Assembly (NCBI GenBank): GCA_905221605.1
Contig: CAJNDS010000547.1
Coordinates: 1-64,000, forward strand
DNA length: 64,000 nucleotides
Origin: Symbiodinium natans
Taxonomy: Eukaryota; Sar; Dinophyceae; Suessiales; Symbiodiniaceae
Reading direction: 5' to 3'
Positions 23,701 through 35,700 of the stretch are shown piece after piece. The translations under genes were made by a program, and so were the position numbers. Under the pieces are notes generated by a model that saw nothing but the letters and a program-made list of their open reading frames with translations, ran no database searches and was not told where the DNA came from. Numbering within the stretch: position 1 is the first letter of the stretch; each line of letters opens with the position of its first letter.

Positions 23701-26700
23701 CTGAACCCTAAACCCTCCAAACCCTAAACCCGAAACCCTAAACCCTAAACCCTATGTTGCCCCAGATTCCTGGAACCCCTTTCTACGACCCCTGCGCCGG
23801 AGCCCCCCGAACCCTCCAAGAACCCTGACAGAGAGCGCGCGGCCCGGGGCGTTTCACACCCGAGCGCGCGCCCTCCCCTGACACACCCTAAACCCTAAAC
23901 CCTAAACCCTAAACCCTAAACCCTAAACCCTAAACCCTAAATCCTAAACCCTAAACCCTAAACCCTAAACCCTAAACCCACCCCCCCCCCCCACCCCCCC
24001 AAGAGTCCTGGCGCTCACCTCGAAGTCCGCACTGGCACTCAGCTCAGCGCTGCCCGTCAGAGTGCCGGCCACCTTTGGGGGGAAAGGGTTTAGGGTTTAG
24101 GGTTTAGGGTTCAGGGTTTAGGGTTTAGGGTTTAGGGTTTAGGGTTTAGGGTTTAGGGTTTAGGGCTTAGGGCTTAGGGCTTAGGGTTTAGGGTTTAGGG
24201 TTTAGGGTTTCGGGTTTGGGGTTTGGGGTTTGGGGTTTAGGGTTTAGGGTTTAGGGTTAGGGGTTTGGGGTTTGGGGTTTAGGGTTTAGGGTTTAGGGTT
24301 TGGGGTTTAGGGCCTAGGGTTTGGAATCTAGGGTTTAAGGTTGAGGGCTTAAGGGCTTAGGTGCAGGGATTCGAGTTCTTGCCCTGTGGCCCTTCTTTGC
24401 CCACTTTATGGCTGAGAGTTAGGAATCATAGGGTAAGCTTCATTCAATATTTGGCGTTGGGGGCTTTCGAGGGTTTTCGTGCCCGCGGGTTCAAGTGGTT
24501 CAGGCTTGGTTTGCCATGGGAAGTCCAGCGGATTGGCCCAAACCCCATGCTGGGCGTGAGACCTCCATCTCCGCGAGCATTTGCAGAATCAGCGCCACGC
24601 AGACGTAGCCGGCGCAGAAGACCTCGCAGAGTCACCAGGTTTGGGGTAACGCAACAAAAGGGCTTCGGGGCCTCCTGGTACCTCCGGAGAGCTGGGCAAG
24701 CTCGGGTTCAAGGGCCTCAAACCCCCACCCCACCGGGCCCCACCCTAAACCCTAAACCCTAAACCCTAAACCCTAAACCCTAAACCCTGAACCCTAAACC
24801 CCCCAATCGAGCCCGCGCGCCTTGGTCAGCGGCTTCTTGGGGAAGCGCCTCTCGGCCTCCAGGGCGCAGGAGCCCTCCGCCTCTGGCAGGAGGGCACTTG
24901 AGGGTATGCAGGGGAAGTGAGGGTAGATCTAGGGTAGCTCTAGGGCTCTAGGGTAGCTAGGGCAGTCAGGGAAGGGTAGGTAGGGCAGTTAGGCTAGTGA
25001 AGGTAGGGTAGTTAGGGGTTTCTCGGTTAGTGTAGATAGGGTAGTTGGGGTAGTACGGGGTAGTTGGGGTAGTTTGGGTAGTTAGGGTCTAAGGTGCAGG
25101 GCTTAGGGTAGTGAGGCAGGTGGGGCATTCGGGGGCAGGGCAGCTCTGAATTCTGGGCCCTTCTTGGTTCCCTTTGCTGCTGGGTGAATCTTGACATCAG
25201 GATACTTGTTGGGCAGGAAGAGAAACCATGACCAGATGTGCCACAAAGAGTCACGGCAACGGCAGCTTTGGAGGTTCCTGCTTCGTAAGCGTCCACCTGT
25301 AGCCGCTTTGGGGACAGTGGCCGCGCATCCTTCTGCCCGACTCCTCCACCACGAAAATGTGATCGTTCGCATCGGAGCAGGTCCGCTTGAGGTTGATCCT
25401 TCGCTCTGATGCGGAGAGCAGGCGCACCAGACCGTCCGTGAGCTCGCCATTCTTGCAGCTGAAGCTTCCATCCTCTGCAATCGTCATTCGCCGCATCCAC
25501 GTTTGGTCATCCCCTGGCGCAGGCTCCCATCTGCCAGGTAGCTGCGTGCAGAAGGCGGCCACCACAACCTGGGGGCTGACGAGGTCAGAGGGGAGGTTTC
25601 TCAAATGCTTCGGAACGTAAATCTCTGCATCTGTCAGAGGACCCCCATGCCAGACGATTCTTTACAAAAAAAATTGGCTTCCAGCCACAAAACTGCCAGC
25701 ATGAAGCTTCCCTGTGTTATCTATGTTGGCCCTGACACCTCCAGCCGAGCACCCTCACCGATGCCGAGGTCACCGATCGGTCGTTCCTCGTCCGTGCCGT
25801 CGAAGGCCCGGTCCAAGAAGAGCTGGGTGCTGAAGCTGCGCAGACCGAGGTCCCCGCAGATCACCTCAAGGGGACAAGGAGACGAGTTGTCTGAGCAGGC
25901 CTTGCTAAGCCCAAGAAATAGCCCCCTGCGTTTTTATGGACAAGCCCACCTCTTTGAGCTCCCGAAGCAGCATACTGGGCTGCAGACCTTCGAACGTCTT
26001 GCCTTCACCCGAAAGCTTCGAAGCAAAGACAGAGAAGGGGGGTTCCATTGCAGTCGGCCTTGTCGGCTCTTTCTGCGGCTCCTGCGAATCCTGCGACTCC
26101 TGCGACTCCTGCGGCCCCTGCGGCCCTTGCCCCATGCGGCAGATGCGTCAGTCGACTTCTGCGGCTTCTCGTGACAGTTTCCTAAAGCTCGAGCCAAGGC
26201 ACGGAGCCTCCGGAGCGTGTGCACCGAACCGCCACATGTAAGCAACTAGGAACCGTTGAAATACCACACAAAGTTTTGCAAGATGCCGTTTACTTCGTGT
26301 ACTCAGTTTACTTAGTGCGCTGCAACTGGCCTCAAGACTCTTCACATTGAGCCGGTTCTCAACGATTACCTGACCCTCACATTGCAACTCACCAGCCCAG
26401 GCTCTGCCGATGATGGTGCCGGCAAGAAGAGCCCAGTCGCCGAATCCCAAAGAGGTGCATGGGGCTGTTGGCCGAGCCCCCTCACCGAGGTCACCGAGCT
26501 TTCGATCCTCGTCCGCGCCCTCGAAGGCCCTATCCCAGAAGAGCTGCGTGCTGAAGCTGTGCAGACCCAGGTCACTGCAGATCACCTCCTTGAGCTCCCG
26601 AAGCCGCATGCTGGGCAGCAGGCCGTCGAAGGTTCTGCCTTCCCCCGAGAGCCTGGAAGCAAAGACCGAGAAAGGGGCATCGGCCCTGCCGGCTCCTTCT

Positions 26701-29700
26701 GCGACTGCATTTGCCCCATCTGCCTCTTGTGTCGAACTTGGCTTCGTCTGAGGCTCGAGCCAAGGCAGAACGCCGGGGGGCGGGGGGGCGCGTTTTTGTT
26801 GGCGCCGGCCACATGTCAGCAACTCGGAACCCTTGAAGCGCCATGTCAGGCAACAGGGAAAACCCTGGGCAGGAGACAAAACCCCCGCAGCCCGCAGAAG
26901 CACAAGGTGCGAAGCACAGCAGTGGGTCGACTGAGGCCGAAGCAAAAAACCGAAAGAGTCGACTGTAGGGGTAGGACAGGGTTAAGTTTTGGGGGCTATG
27001 ATGGTATAGCTATAAAGGGACCATAAGGGAATATGATGAGAAACTATTCCGACCCTCCATATTACCCTAAACCCTAAACCCGAAACCTTAAACCCCAAAA
27101 CCCAAAACCCCAAACCCTCAACCCCTAACCCTAGATTACCAAAGTGTCCGGATTACCTTGGGGGGTTTTGGGGGGAGACGCTGGATCGAGCCGGCCTCGA
27201 CAAGCGCCTCTGCACTCACCCTCACCGTGCCGCCTTCAAGGCTCAGGATCTAGGGTTTTGGAGGGTTAAGGGTTTTTAGGGTTTAGGGTCGACGGTCTAG
27301 GGTTTAGGGTCTAGGGTCCAGGGTCTGGGGCTTAGACTTGGGTTTAAGAGGAGCTTGGGGGATACTATTCTTCTTGTTTTCAGCGAAAGGGGAATTTAGG
27401 AGATACCATTCTTCTTGTTATAGAACGCTATAGAAGTATAAGGAAAATAATAACAACACTTGTTACTACTATCACTATGTACATAGGCGTTGTAGTATAG
27501 TCATTATTGTAATAACTAACAGTAACAATACTGACAATAGCATTCTCATTCCACGAATAACAGGAGCCATCATGGTAACAATTACAGTAGAGTCCCACAC
27601 TTCTGCACTTCAACCAAGCCGCTCACGACCACCTCGGTGGAACCCGAGGTGTCGACGCTCAGCTCCACCACGGGCTCAAACCTACAACAGACTCCCCCGC
27701 GTTTAGGGTGTAGAGTTTAGGGCTTAGGGTTTAGGGTTTCGGGCTTAGGGTTTAGGACTCCCCCGAAACCCAAACATTCTGCGCTGGGGTTAGGGTCCAG
27801 GCTTGAGGCTCTGGTGTTTCAGGGTTGAGGCTCTGGTGTTTTTGGGTTGAGGTTGCTAGGGCTCAGGCTTTGAATGTGTCTCGGGCCTAGGGTTCAAAAC
27901 TTCCTCCCACCGTACCAAAAAAACCCGAAGCCCCCCCCTAAGCAGCCCAAGCTTCACCTTTTCCTTCACTCAATGCCCTCAACCATGCTTTTTGAGGAGG
28001 GACCGAAACCCTCAACCCTTTCCATGTCCTCAACAGCCGGGCGTCGAGCGCGTGCGATCCGAGCCCCTGTTTGCTCTAAACCCTAAGCCCTAAACCCTAA
28101 GCCCTTAACCATTAACCCCTAAGCCCCAAACCCTAAGCAATAAACCCTAAACCCTAGACCCTAGACCCTAAACCCTCAACCCCAGGGCTTTCGGGCTTCG
28201 GGCGCTGGGGGCGCTCCCAAGACTTTTGTGGGCTCTCGCCTTGTACACCAGGTCGTTGGACGGGTTTAGGGTTTAGGGTTTAGGGTTTAGGGTTCAGGGT
28301 TTGGGGTTTAGGGTTTAGGGTTTAGGGTTTAGGGTTTGGGCTTTAGGGGCCTTCTTCAGTATGGAAGCCACATCCTACTTCCGAGGTGGCAGCCCGGGCC
28401 CTACACACACACCCCCTAAACCCTAAACCCTAAACCCTAAACCCTAAACCCTAAACCCTAAACCCTAAACCCTAAACCCTAAACCCTAAACCCTAAACCC
28501 TAAACCCTAAACCCTAAACCCTAAACCCTAAACCCTAAACAAACCTTAAACCCCAAACCCTTAACCCTAAACCCTGAAAGCTCAAAGAAGCTTCGGACAG
28601 GGAGCTGCACCAGCCCGTCGATCGCGAGGTTCCTTTCTTGGGGGCAGCATAACTCGAATCCTCATCACAGTAGCCAATCTGGTCATAATGGCCTTAAACT
28701 GCATAAGCATCATAGGAACCATCCGAAAAGGGTCAGAGGTTGCCGCTGCCATGAACGTGCGATAACCCAGGTTAACCCCCTTAGCCGAAAACGGGTGCTC
28801 AGGTGCAGTGGGCTTGTATGAAAAGATCTGTGAAAGCGTGAGACTCCCCAGAACCGGAACCCCCCTGGCTCCGGAACCCATCATTCTGACTATTCCCGAT
28901 TCGTAAGCTTACTGTGATGGTGCTAAGCTTCTAGCAGTATGGTTCATGCCATCATTCAAGCTACTAAGATTGTGGTCGGAGGGTCGTCCGGTCGAAGCCT
29001 CAGTTACTCCTCACGCCCCCCCCTAGTATATCATCCAAAACCCACGGAAACTGCAACACGCCCCCTACACTCTAAAACCCTACGCCAATAATTCCTAAAA
29101 CATCTCTAAACCCCTCAAACCTCAACCAAAATCGCGGCGGAAGCGCATGTGGCCGCTGCAGCTGCCCTCGGGCGCCGGGGCTAGGCTCGACCTCCGAGTT
29201 TAGGGCTGCGGGTTTAGGGCTTCGGGCTTTTGGGTTTTCGGGTTGAGGGTTTAGGGATCAGGGTTGAGGGTCTGAATCAGGAGGGCACCGCGCGGTAGTT
29301 GGGTTGGGCGTAAGATGGGACACCGAATTCTAACCTCTAAGCCTCAATCCCTAAAACCCCCAGCCTCCGAACCGCCAAAAGCCTCCAAAGCATTCAAACC
29401 CCTAAAAACTTCTAGCATCCCCCCCTAAAACCCCCTAAGACTCTGAAGCCCTACTACCCCAACCCCAAACTTTCCAGACCCTAGACCCCCAACCTTAAGT
29501 CCGAACTAACACCCTTGAACCCCCCCAAACCCCCTGCACCCTAAACCCGAGACCCCAAAACCCTAAAACCCTAAACCCTAAACCCGAGACCCCTAAACCA
29601 TAAACCCTCAACCCTAAACCCTAAACCCTAAACCCTCTCCTTCCCCCCCCTCACCCTTGCCTCAGCGCCTTCTTGTCCTTCAACTCCTCTTGGGCGCCTC

Positions 29701-32700
29701 GGCGAGGTTGGACCGAGGCACCTGGGCCAACTTCAGGGCACTTGAGGGGGTTTGGGGGTGTTTAGGGCTTGGGGTTTTAGGGTCTAGGGTTTAGGGTTTA
29801 GGGTTTAGGGTTTAGGGTTTAGGGTTTTTAGGGGGTTTAGGGGGTTTAGGGGGTTTAGGGGGCTTAGGGGGCTTAGGGGGCTCAGGGGGCTGAGGGGGTT
29901 TTAAGGGCTTTAAGGGTTTCAAGGGGTTTCAGGGGGTTTCTGGGGGTTTGGGGGCGTTCAGGGTTTTAAGGGTTTAGCGGCTTAGGGGTTTGGGGGTGAG
30001 TTTAGGGGTGAGTAGGGGTTCACGGGTTTCGGGTTTAAGGGTTCAGGGTTTCGGGGCATGCGAGAAGAACGCAAGAGATCCTTAGCGAAGAAGCGAATTA
30101 TCAATTGACTGCAGAAAACTAAGAACTCACCGCCTGCGCTGCCTGTGGCTTTGGCAGTATAAATTCCACACAACTTGTGGATCCACAACCGGCCAAGGGC
30201 AACTTTGAAAAACATTAGCTGGAGGCGGGTACGGCCGTTTGACGACTACTAAGTCGTACTTGTCACTCCCGACAACATATGGTCATTGGACAGATGTAAA
30301 GAGCCGGCACTGGGGGGTTTTAAGGTTTCAGGGGTAGGGTTCGGGTGGTTTACAGAAGCTTCGCCCAAGCACCCTAGAAACCCTGCGCAGGGTAGTGCAA
30401 TGACCCGAACCCCGAAACACCATCAATAGCCTCAAACACACTCATCTCACTTCTGCATTTGTCAAACACCTTCGGGCTTCAAGAAAAACTCTCCTGAAGA
30501 ACCCCTTCTAACCAACGAAACAACTACTGGAAAACAAAACCTTCACACAGGCCCTAGCCCTTTAATCCCAATAACGCTCGGGACGGCGTTATTTTGACCC
30601 CTCAAACCTCTCACCCCTAACCCCCCTAAACCTCTCAACACCACTGACAACCCTCAAAACCCCAAGACACCTTGAACCCTAAACCCCCCCTAAAATCTCC
30701 AAACCCCCCCAAAAACCCCCCAGAAAAACTGCATCCATGCGGCTTCCAGGCAGTTGCGCCTTGCCACTGCTGCTTTCCTCCGCCTCGCCCAAAGCACGCC
30801 CACCCGAAGGCTTCAGGGTGTAAACCCTAAACCCTAAACCCTAAACCCTAGAACCCCTGAACCCCTCAGCCCTAGACCCTGTAAACCCCCTTAAAAAAAA
30901 CCTTCAAACCCAAAAAGAGCCTTCAAACCCCGCAAGATCCCTCAACCCTCAAAAGCCTGGGGGCTTTGCGTGCTTTTGGGGGCGTGGGCCTCCCCGAATT
31001 GTCCACCGGCAGAGATGCCGAAGCCCTGGGTGAAGCCACCCGCTTTGAAGATGCCTGAGCTGCGTGCATTGGGGGAGAGGGGGTTTAAGGTTTAAGGTGT
31101 AGAGGGGTTAGGGCTTCTTGTGTTTTAGGGTTTAGGGTTTAGGGCTTTAGGGCTTCAGGGCTTCAGGGCTTAAGGGCTTCAGGGCTTCAGGGCTTTAGGT
31201 GATTTGGGGGATATAGGAGCTTTAGGGCTTTTTCGGGCTTCAGGGCCTCTTCAGGTCTTGAGGGCTTGAGGGCTTCGGGCAGTTCTCGACATGATGGTCC
31301 CCTTTGTTGAGAGTGGGCTCAAAAAGAGAGTCGCAGAATCAAATAGGTGCCCGCCCACGCATAAGGACCTAGGAGGTTGAGAAGGGCGGTAGCTCCGGAG
31401 CTCTTATGTCTGGTTTTTGGGGGTTTTGGGGTTCCTTAGGGTAGCGGTAGGGGGTTGCGAGGGTTACTTCAAGGAGTTGCGGGGGATGCTTCATGTAGGG
31501 TTCACGGGCATTGGCAGCTTCAGGGCTACCCCAAACGCCAAAAACAGGCTGCAGGGCTCTTTGGCGCAGGATCTGGGCTTCGGGGCTCGTGGTCCTGAAC
31601 ATGCCGTGGTTTGGGGGGTTTGGGGTCTGGGTTGTCGGGTTTGGGGTTGAGGTTGAGGCCTTGGGTAGTAACAAGAACAAACCCATAAAACCCCAATTAC
31701 CTCCACCCCAAGAACCTCTGAACCCTAAACCCTAAGCCCTAAACCCTGAACCCCAAACCCTAAACCCTAAACCCCTCTGGCCCGGGGCGCACTTGGCACT
31801 GATCTGCGAGGTGGACAGGCTGAGGCTACTCCCAGCATTGCAATCGCACACGTCATCCAGGAACAGCGCGCCTTGGAAATGCGCCGGGGGGGGGGGGAGG
31901 GGGGGAGGGGGGGGAGGGGGGGGAGGGGGGGGAGGGGGGGGGGGGGGGGAGGGGGGGGAGGGGGGGAGAGGGGGGGGAGGGGGGGGAGGGGGGGAGGAGG
32001 GGGGGAGGGGGGGAGGGGGGGGAGGGGGGGGGAGGGGGGGGAGGGGGGGGAGGGGGGGGAGGGGGGGGGGAGAGGGGAGGGGGGGGGGGGGGGGAGGGGG
32101 GGAGGGGGGGGGAGGGGGGGGAGGGGGGGGGGGGGGGGGAGGGGGGGGAGGGGGGGGAGGGGGGGGAGGGGGGGCGGGGTGAGGGAGGGGGGGAGGGGGG
32201 GAGGGGGGGGGGGGAGGGGGGGAGGGGGGCAGGGGAGGGGGGAGGGGGGGAGGGGAGGGAGGGGGGGGAGGGGGGGGGAGGGGAGGGGGGGGGAGGGGGG
32301 GGGAGAGGGGGGAGGGGGGGGAGGGGGGGGAGGGGGAGGGGGGGGGGGAGGGAGGGGGGGGAGGGGGGGGGAGGGGGGGGAGGGAGGGGAGGGGGGGGAG
32401 GGGGGGGAGGGGGGGGGGAGGGGGGGGAGGGGGGGGAGGGGCGAGGGGGGGGGGGGGGAGGGGGAGGGGGGGGGGGAGGGGGGGAGGGGGAGGGGGGGAG
32501 GGGGGAGGGGGGGGAGGGGGGGGAAGGGGGGGAGGGGGGGGAGGGGGGGGGAGGGGGGGGAGGGGGGGGAGGGGGGGGAGGGGGGGGGAGGGGGGGGGAG
32601 GGGGGGGAGGGGGGGGGGGGGGGGGAGGGGGGGGGGGGGGAGGGGGGGGAGGGGGGGGAGGGGGGGGAGGGGGGGGAGGGGGGGGAGGGGGGGGGAGGGG

Positions 32701-35700
32701 GGGGAGGGGGGGGAGGGGGGGGAGGGGGGGGAGGGGGGGGGGGGGGGAGGGGGGGATGCAGAGTCTAGGGTTTGGGGTTTGGGGTTTAGGGTTTAGGGCT
32801 TCGGGTCTTTAGGGTTCAGGGTTTGGAGTTTGGGGTTTTCAGTTAGGGCTACTTAAAAGGTTTGAGGTTTGCGGTTTAGGGTTCCCAGGGTGGCGAGACG
32901 CACTCTCCATGATTGATAGGAGGAGGAGGAGGACGGAGTCGCAAACAAAAGCAGCTGAGGTGCACATGGAGGTCGCGAAGCTCAGGAAGCAGCCAATCAT
33001 GTCCTGCCAACACAAAAAAGGCCTTAAACCCTATAAGCCCTAGAAAACCCTAGAAAACCCTCGAAAACCCTATAAACCCCGTCAACCCTGCCAACCCTAT
33101 AAACCCTATCAACCCAAAAGAACCCGACAAACCCTGTAAACTGCAACCCTAAACCGAAACCCGCGGAAATGCCCGGAGCTAAGCCCAAGGAGATCCCAGG
33201 GCTTGAATAAGGGTTTAGGGTTTAGGGTTAGAGGGTTTAGGGTTTAGGGTTGTAGGCTATAGGGTTTAGGGTTTAGTGCTTGAGGTTTGGGTTTAGGGTT
33301 TTGGGGTTTGGGGTTTGGGGCTTGGGGTTGTAAACCCCCTAAGCCCTAAGCCCTAAGCCCTAAACCCTAAACCCTAAACCCTAAACCCCAAACCCTAAAC
33401 CCTAAACCCTAAACCCTACCAGCCTCCCCCCCCCCCCAAAAAAAAAAAAAAACACAAGAGAATGGGCTCCGGGGCTCCTTGATTGCCTCCCAAGCATCGG
33501 CCGCGAAGCCCGCGGCCAGGACCCCAAGCTCCGCCACCTCGGCGCTTCGCAGGCTTTCGGGCCTAAAGGGTTTAGGGTTTAGGGTTTAGGGCTAGGGTTT
33601 AGGGCTTCGGGTTTAGGGTTTAGGGTGGAGGGCTTAGGGCTTCTTCTGTCGAATGGGTCTGAAACAGGGCCTCTCAACGCTACCTCAATCTCAAGGGCAC
33701 AACTGGGCGCCCCAAATCTCTAGGAGCGTTTTTGCTCTCAAAATCTCCGTCGCGCTGGACCTCTGTCAACAATCACAATCATTCCCTCTTCTCCTAAACC
33801 CTAAACCCTAAACCCTAAACCCTAAACCCTAAACCCTAAACCCTAAACCCTAAACCCCACTTTGGGGCCTTCGCGACACATCGACCTTCAGCCGAGGCAC
33901 CGCTTCTCCCAGCACGGCCGCCTTGTCGGCCACCTCCTCAAGCCAAGCTCGGGGCTTTCTACGGAAGCTTCGGTTTCGCATTCTGCTTTTCTGTCTTGTG
34001 GGTTTTAAGGGTTTTTAGGGGTTTTTAGGGGTTTTTAGGGGTGTTTAGGGGTGTTTAGGGGGTTAGGGGGTTTGGGGGGTTTAGGGGTTTAGGGGTTTGG
34101 GGGTTTAGGGGTTTAGGGGTTTAGGGGTTTAGGGGTTTAGGGGTTAGCATTTAAGGTTAGCAGGGCCAGGACATTACTAGTGTAGAAAAGGTTCGAGCAA
34201 CCAACAAAACCCCACCCGCCCAGAGGGCCCCATAACATTTACGAAATATTCTAATCTTCATCCTGCACAATGTTCCTAAACCCTCGCACCGAACCCATTT
34301 GCTCTCAGAAGCTCCCCAACGCCCCCGAAAGAAATACAACAAGGAAAGGCCACGAAAAGGAAAGAAAACCAAAAAAAATGTGAGATCCCTGAACCCTTAA
34401 CATTAGACCTTAGAAGAATTTGGGGAGCCCAGAAGCCCGAGAAGCATTTTGGAAGCCCGGGACTGCATAGGGTCCCCACCCCACCCTCGCACCAAACCCA
34501 TTTGACCCATTTGCCTAAATCGCGAAGGACTTGCCTTTAAGTCGCGAAGGACTTGCCTAAATCGACGAATCCACAAAGGCTTATGTATGTATATACATAT
34601 ATATCTATCTATCTATCGATTTATCTATAGCTATGAGTAAGGGTTTAGGGTTTCGGGTTTAGGGTTTAGGGTTTAGGATTTCGGGGTGAGGGGAGGAAAA
34701 GGGTATGGTTTTTAGGGCTTCAGGGTTTTTGGGTTTTATGCTTCAGGGCAAGTAGCACAAGAAAGAGCGATGCCTCCAAGAACACCTGAGCCCTCTCTCA
34801 CATGCAAATTCCTCGGAGGCAACCGCACACAGCTGGGCAAGCAACAGGACTCCTCGAACTCATCAGCCCCGAGCCCTAAACCCCAAACCCTAAACCCTAA
34901 ACCCTAAACCCTAAACCCTAAACCCTAAACCCTAAACCCTAAAACCCTAAACCCTAAACTCTAAACCCCTAAACCCCCAAACCCCTAAACCCCTAAACCC
35001 CTAAACCCCTAAACCCCTAAACCCCTAAACCCCTAAACCCCTAAACCCCTAAACCCCTAAACCCCTAAACCCCTAAACCCCTAAACCCCTAAACCCCTAA
35101 ACCAACCCCCGAAAACCCGTAAAAAGTCTTAGGCTCTCTGGCCCGCACTTTCAACACATTGGCCCTCGGAGCCTCCCAAACCCTCCAGGGTTTAGAGTTT
35201 GGGGTTCAGGGTTTAGGGTTTAGGGTTTAGGGTTTAGGGTTTAGGGTTCAGGGTTCAGAGTTTGGGGTTTAGGGCAAACGCAACCTCCCAAGCGCCTGAG
35301 CCATTCTGGCAGCGGCGCGGACGCCCTGCTCCAGGCTTCTTTGGGCCTTCTGCAGCCCTTCCTGCCATCCATGGGGGGCAAGTGTCGGAGATTCGAGTTC
35401 AGGGTCCGAAATGTATGGGGCATGTATGGTTTGCGGAAGAGGAAGAGGGCGGGGGGGGACAGGGCTTTGGAGGCTGTTACAGTCCATTTCTGAAGGGACG
35501 CTAAGGGAATACTATATCTATTTCTTCTGACCCCTGTATTACCAAACTTTCTGGCTGAGGTTGTCCAGGTCTCCCATCCATGCAGTCAAATCAGATCACC
35601 ATCACTCCGTTGGATGTCAGAGGCCCATACACTCCAATCTTAGTATCCCCAAACCCTAAACCCTAAACCCGAAACCCACAACAGGAAGCACCCTGAGAAG

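Noticed and set aside
26366-27026. Long plus-strand ORFs over the ubiquitin-like copies
   Set aside because: Antisense to the minus-strand ubiquitin-like fold, which is conserved between the two copies at protein level and has matching splice sites.
31793-32796. Gly/Arg/Glu-rich ORFs up to 307 codons
   Set aside because: Pure translation of the GnA satellite; several frames are open at once and there is no composition change at the ORF ends beyond the repeat.
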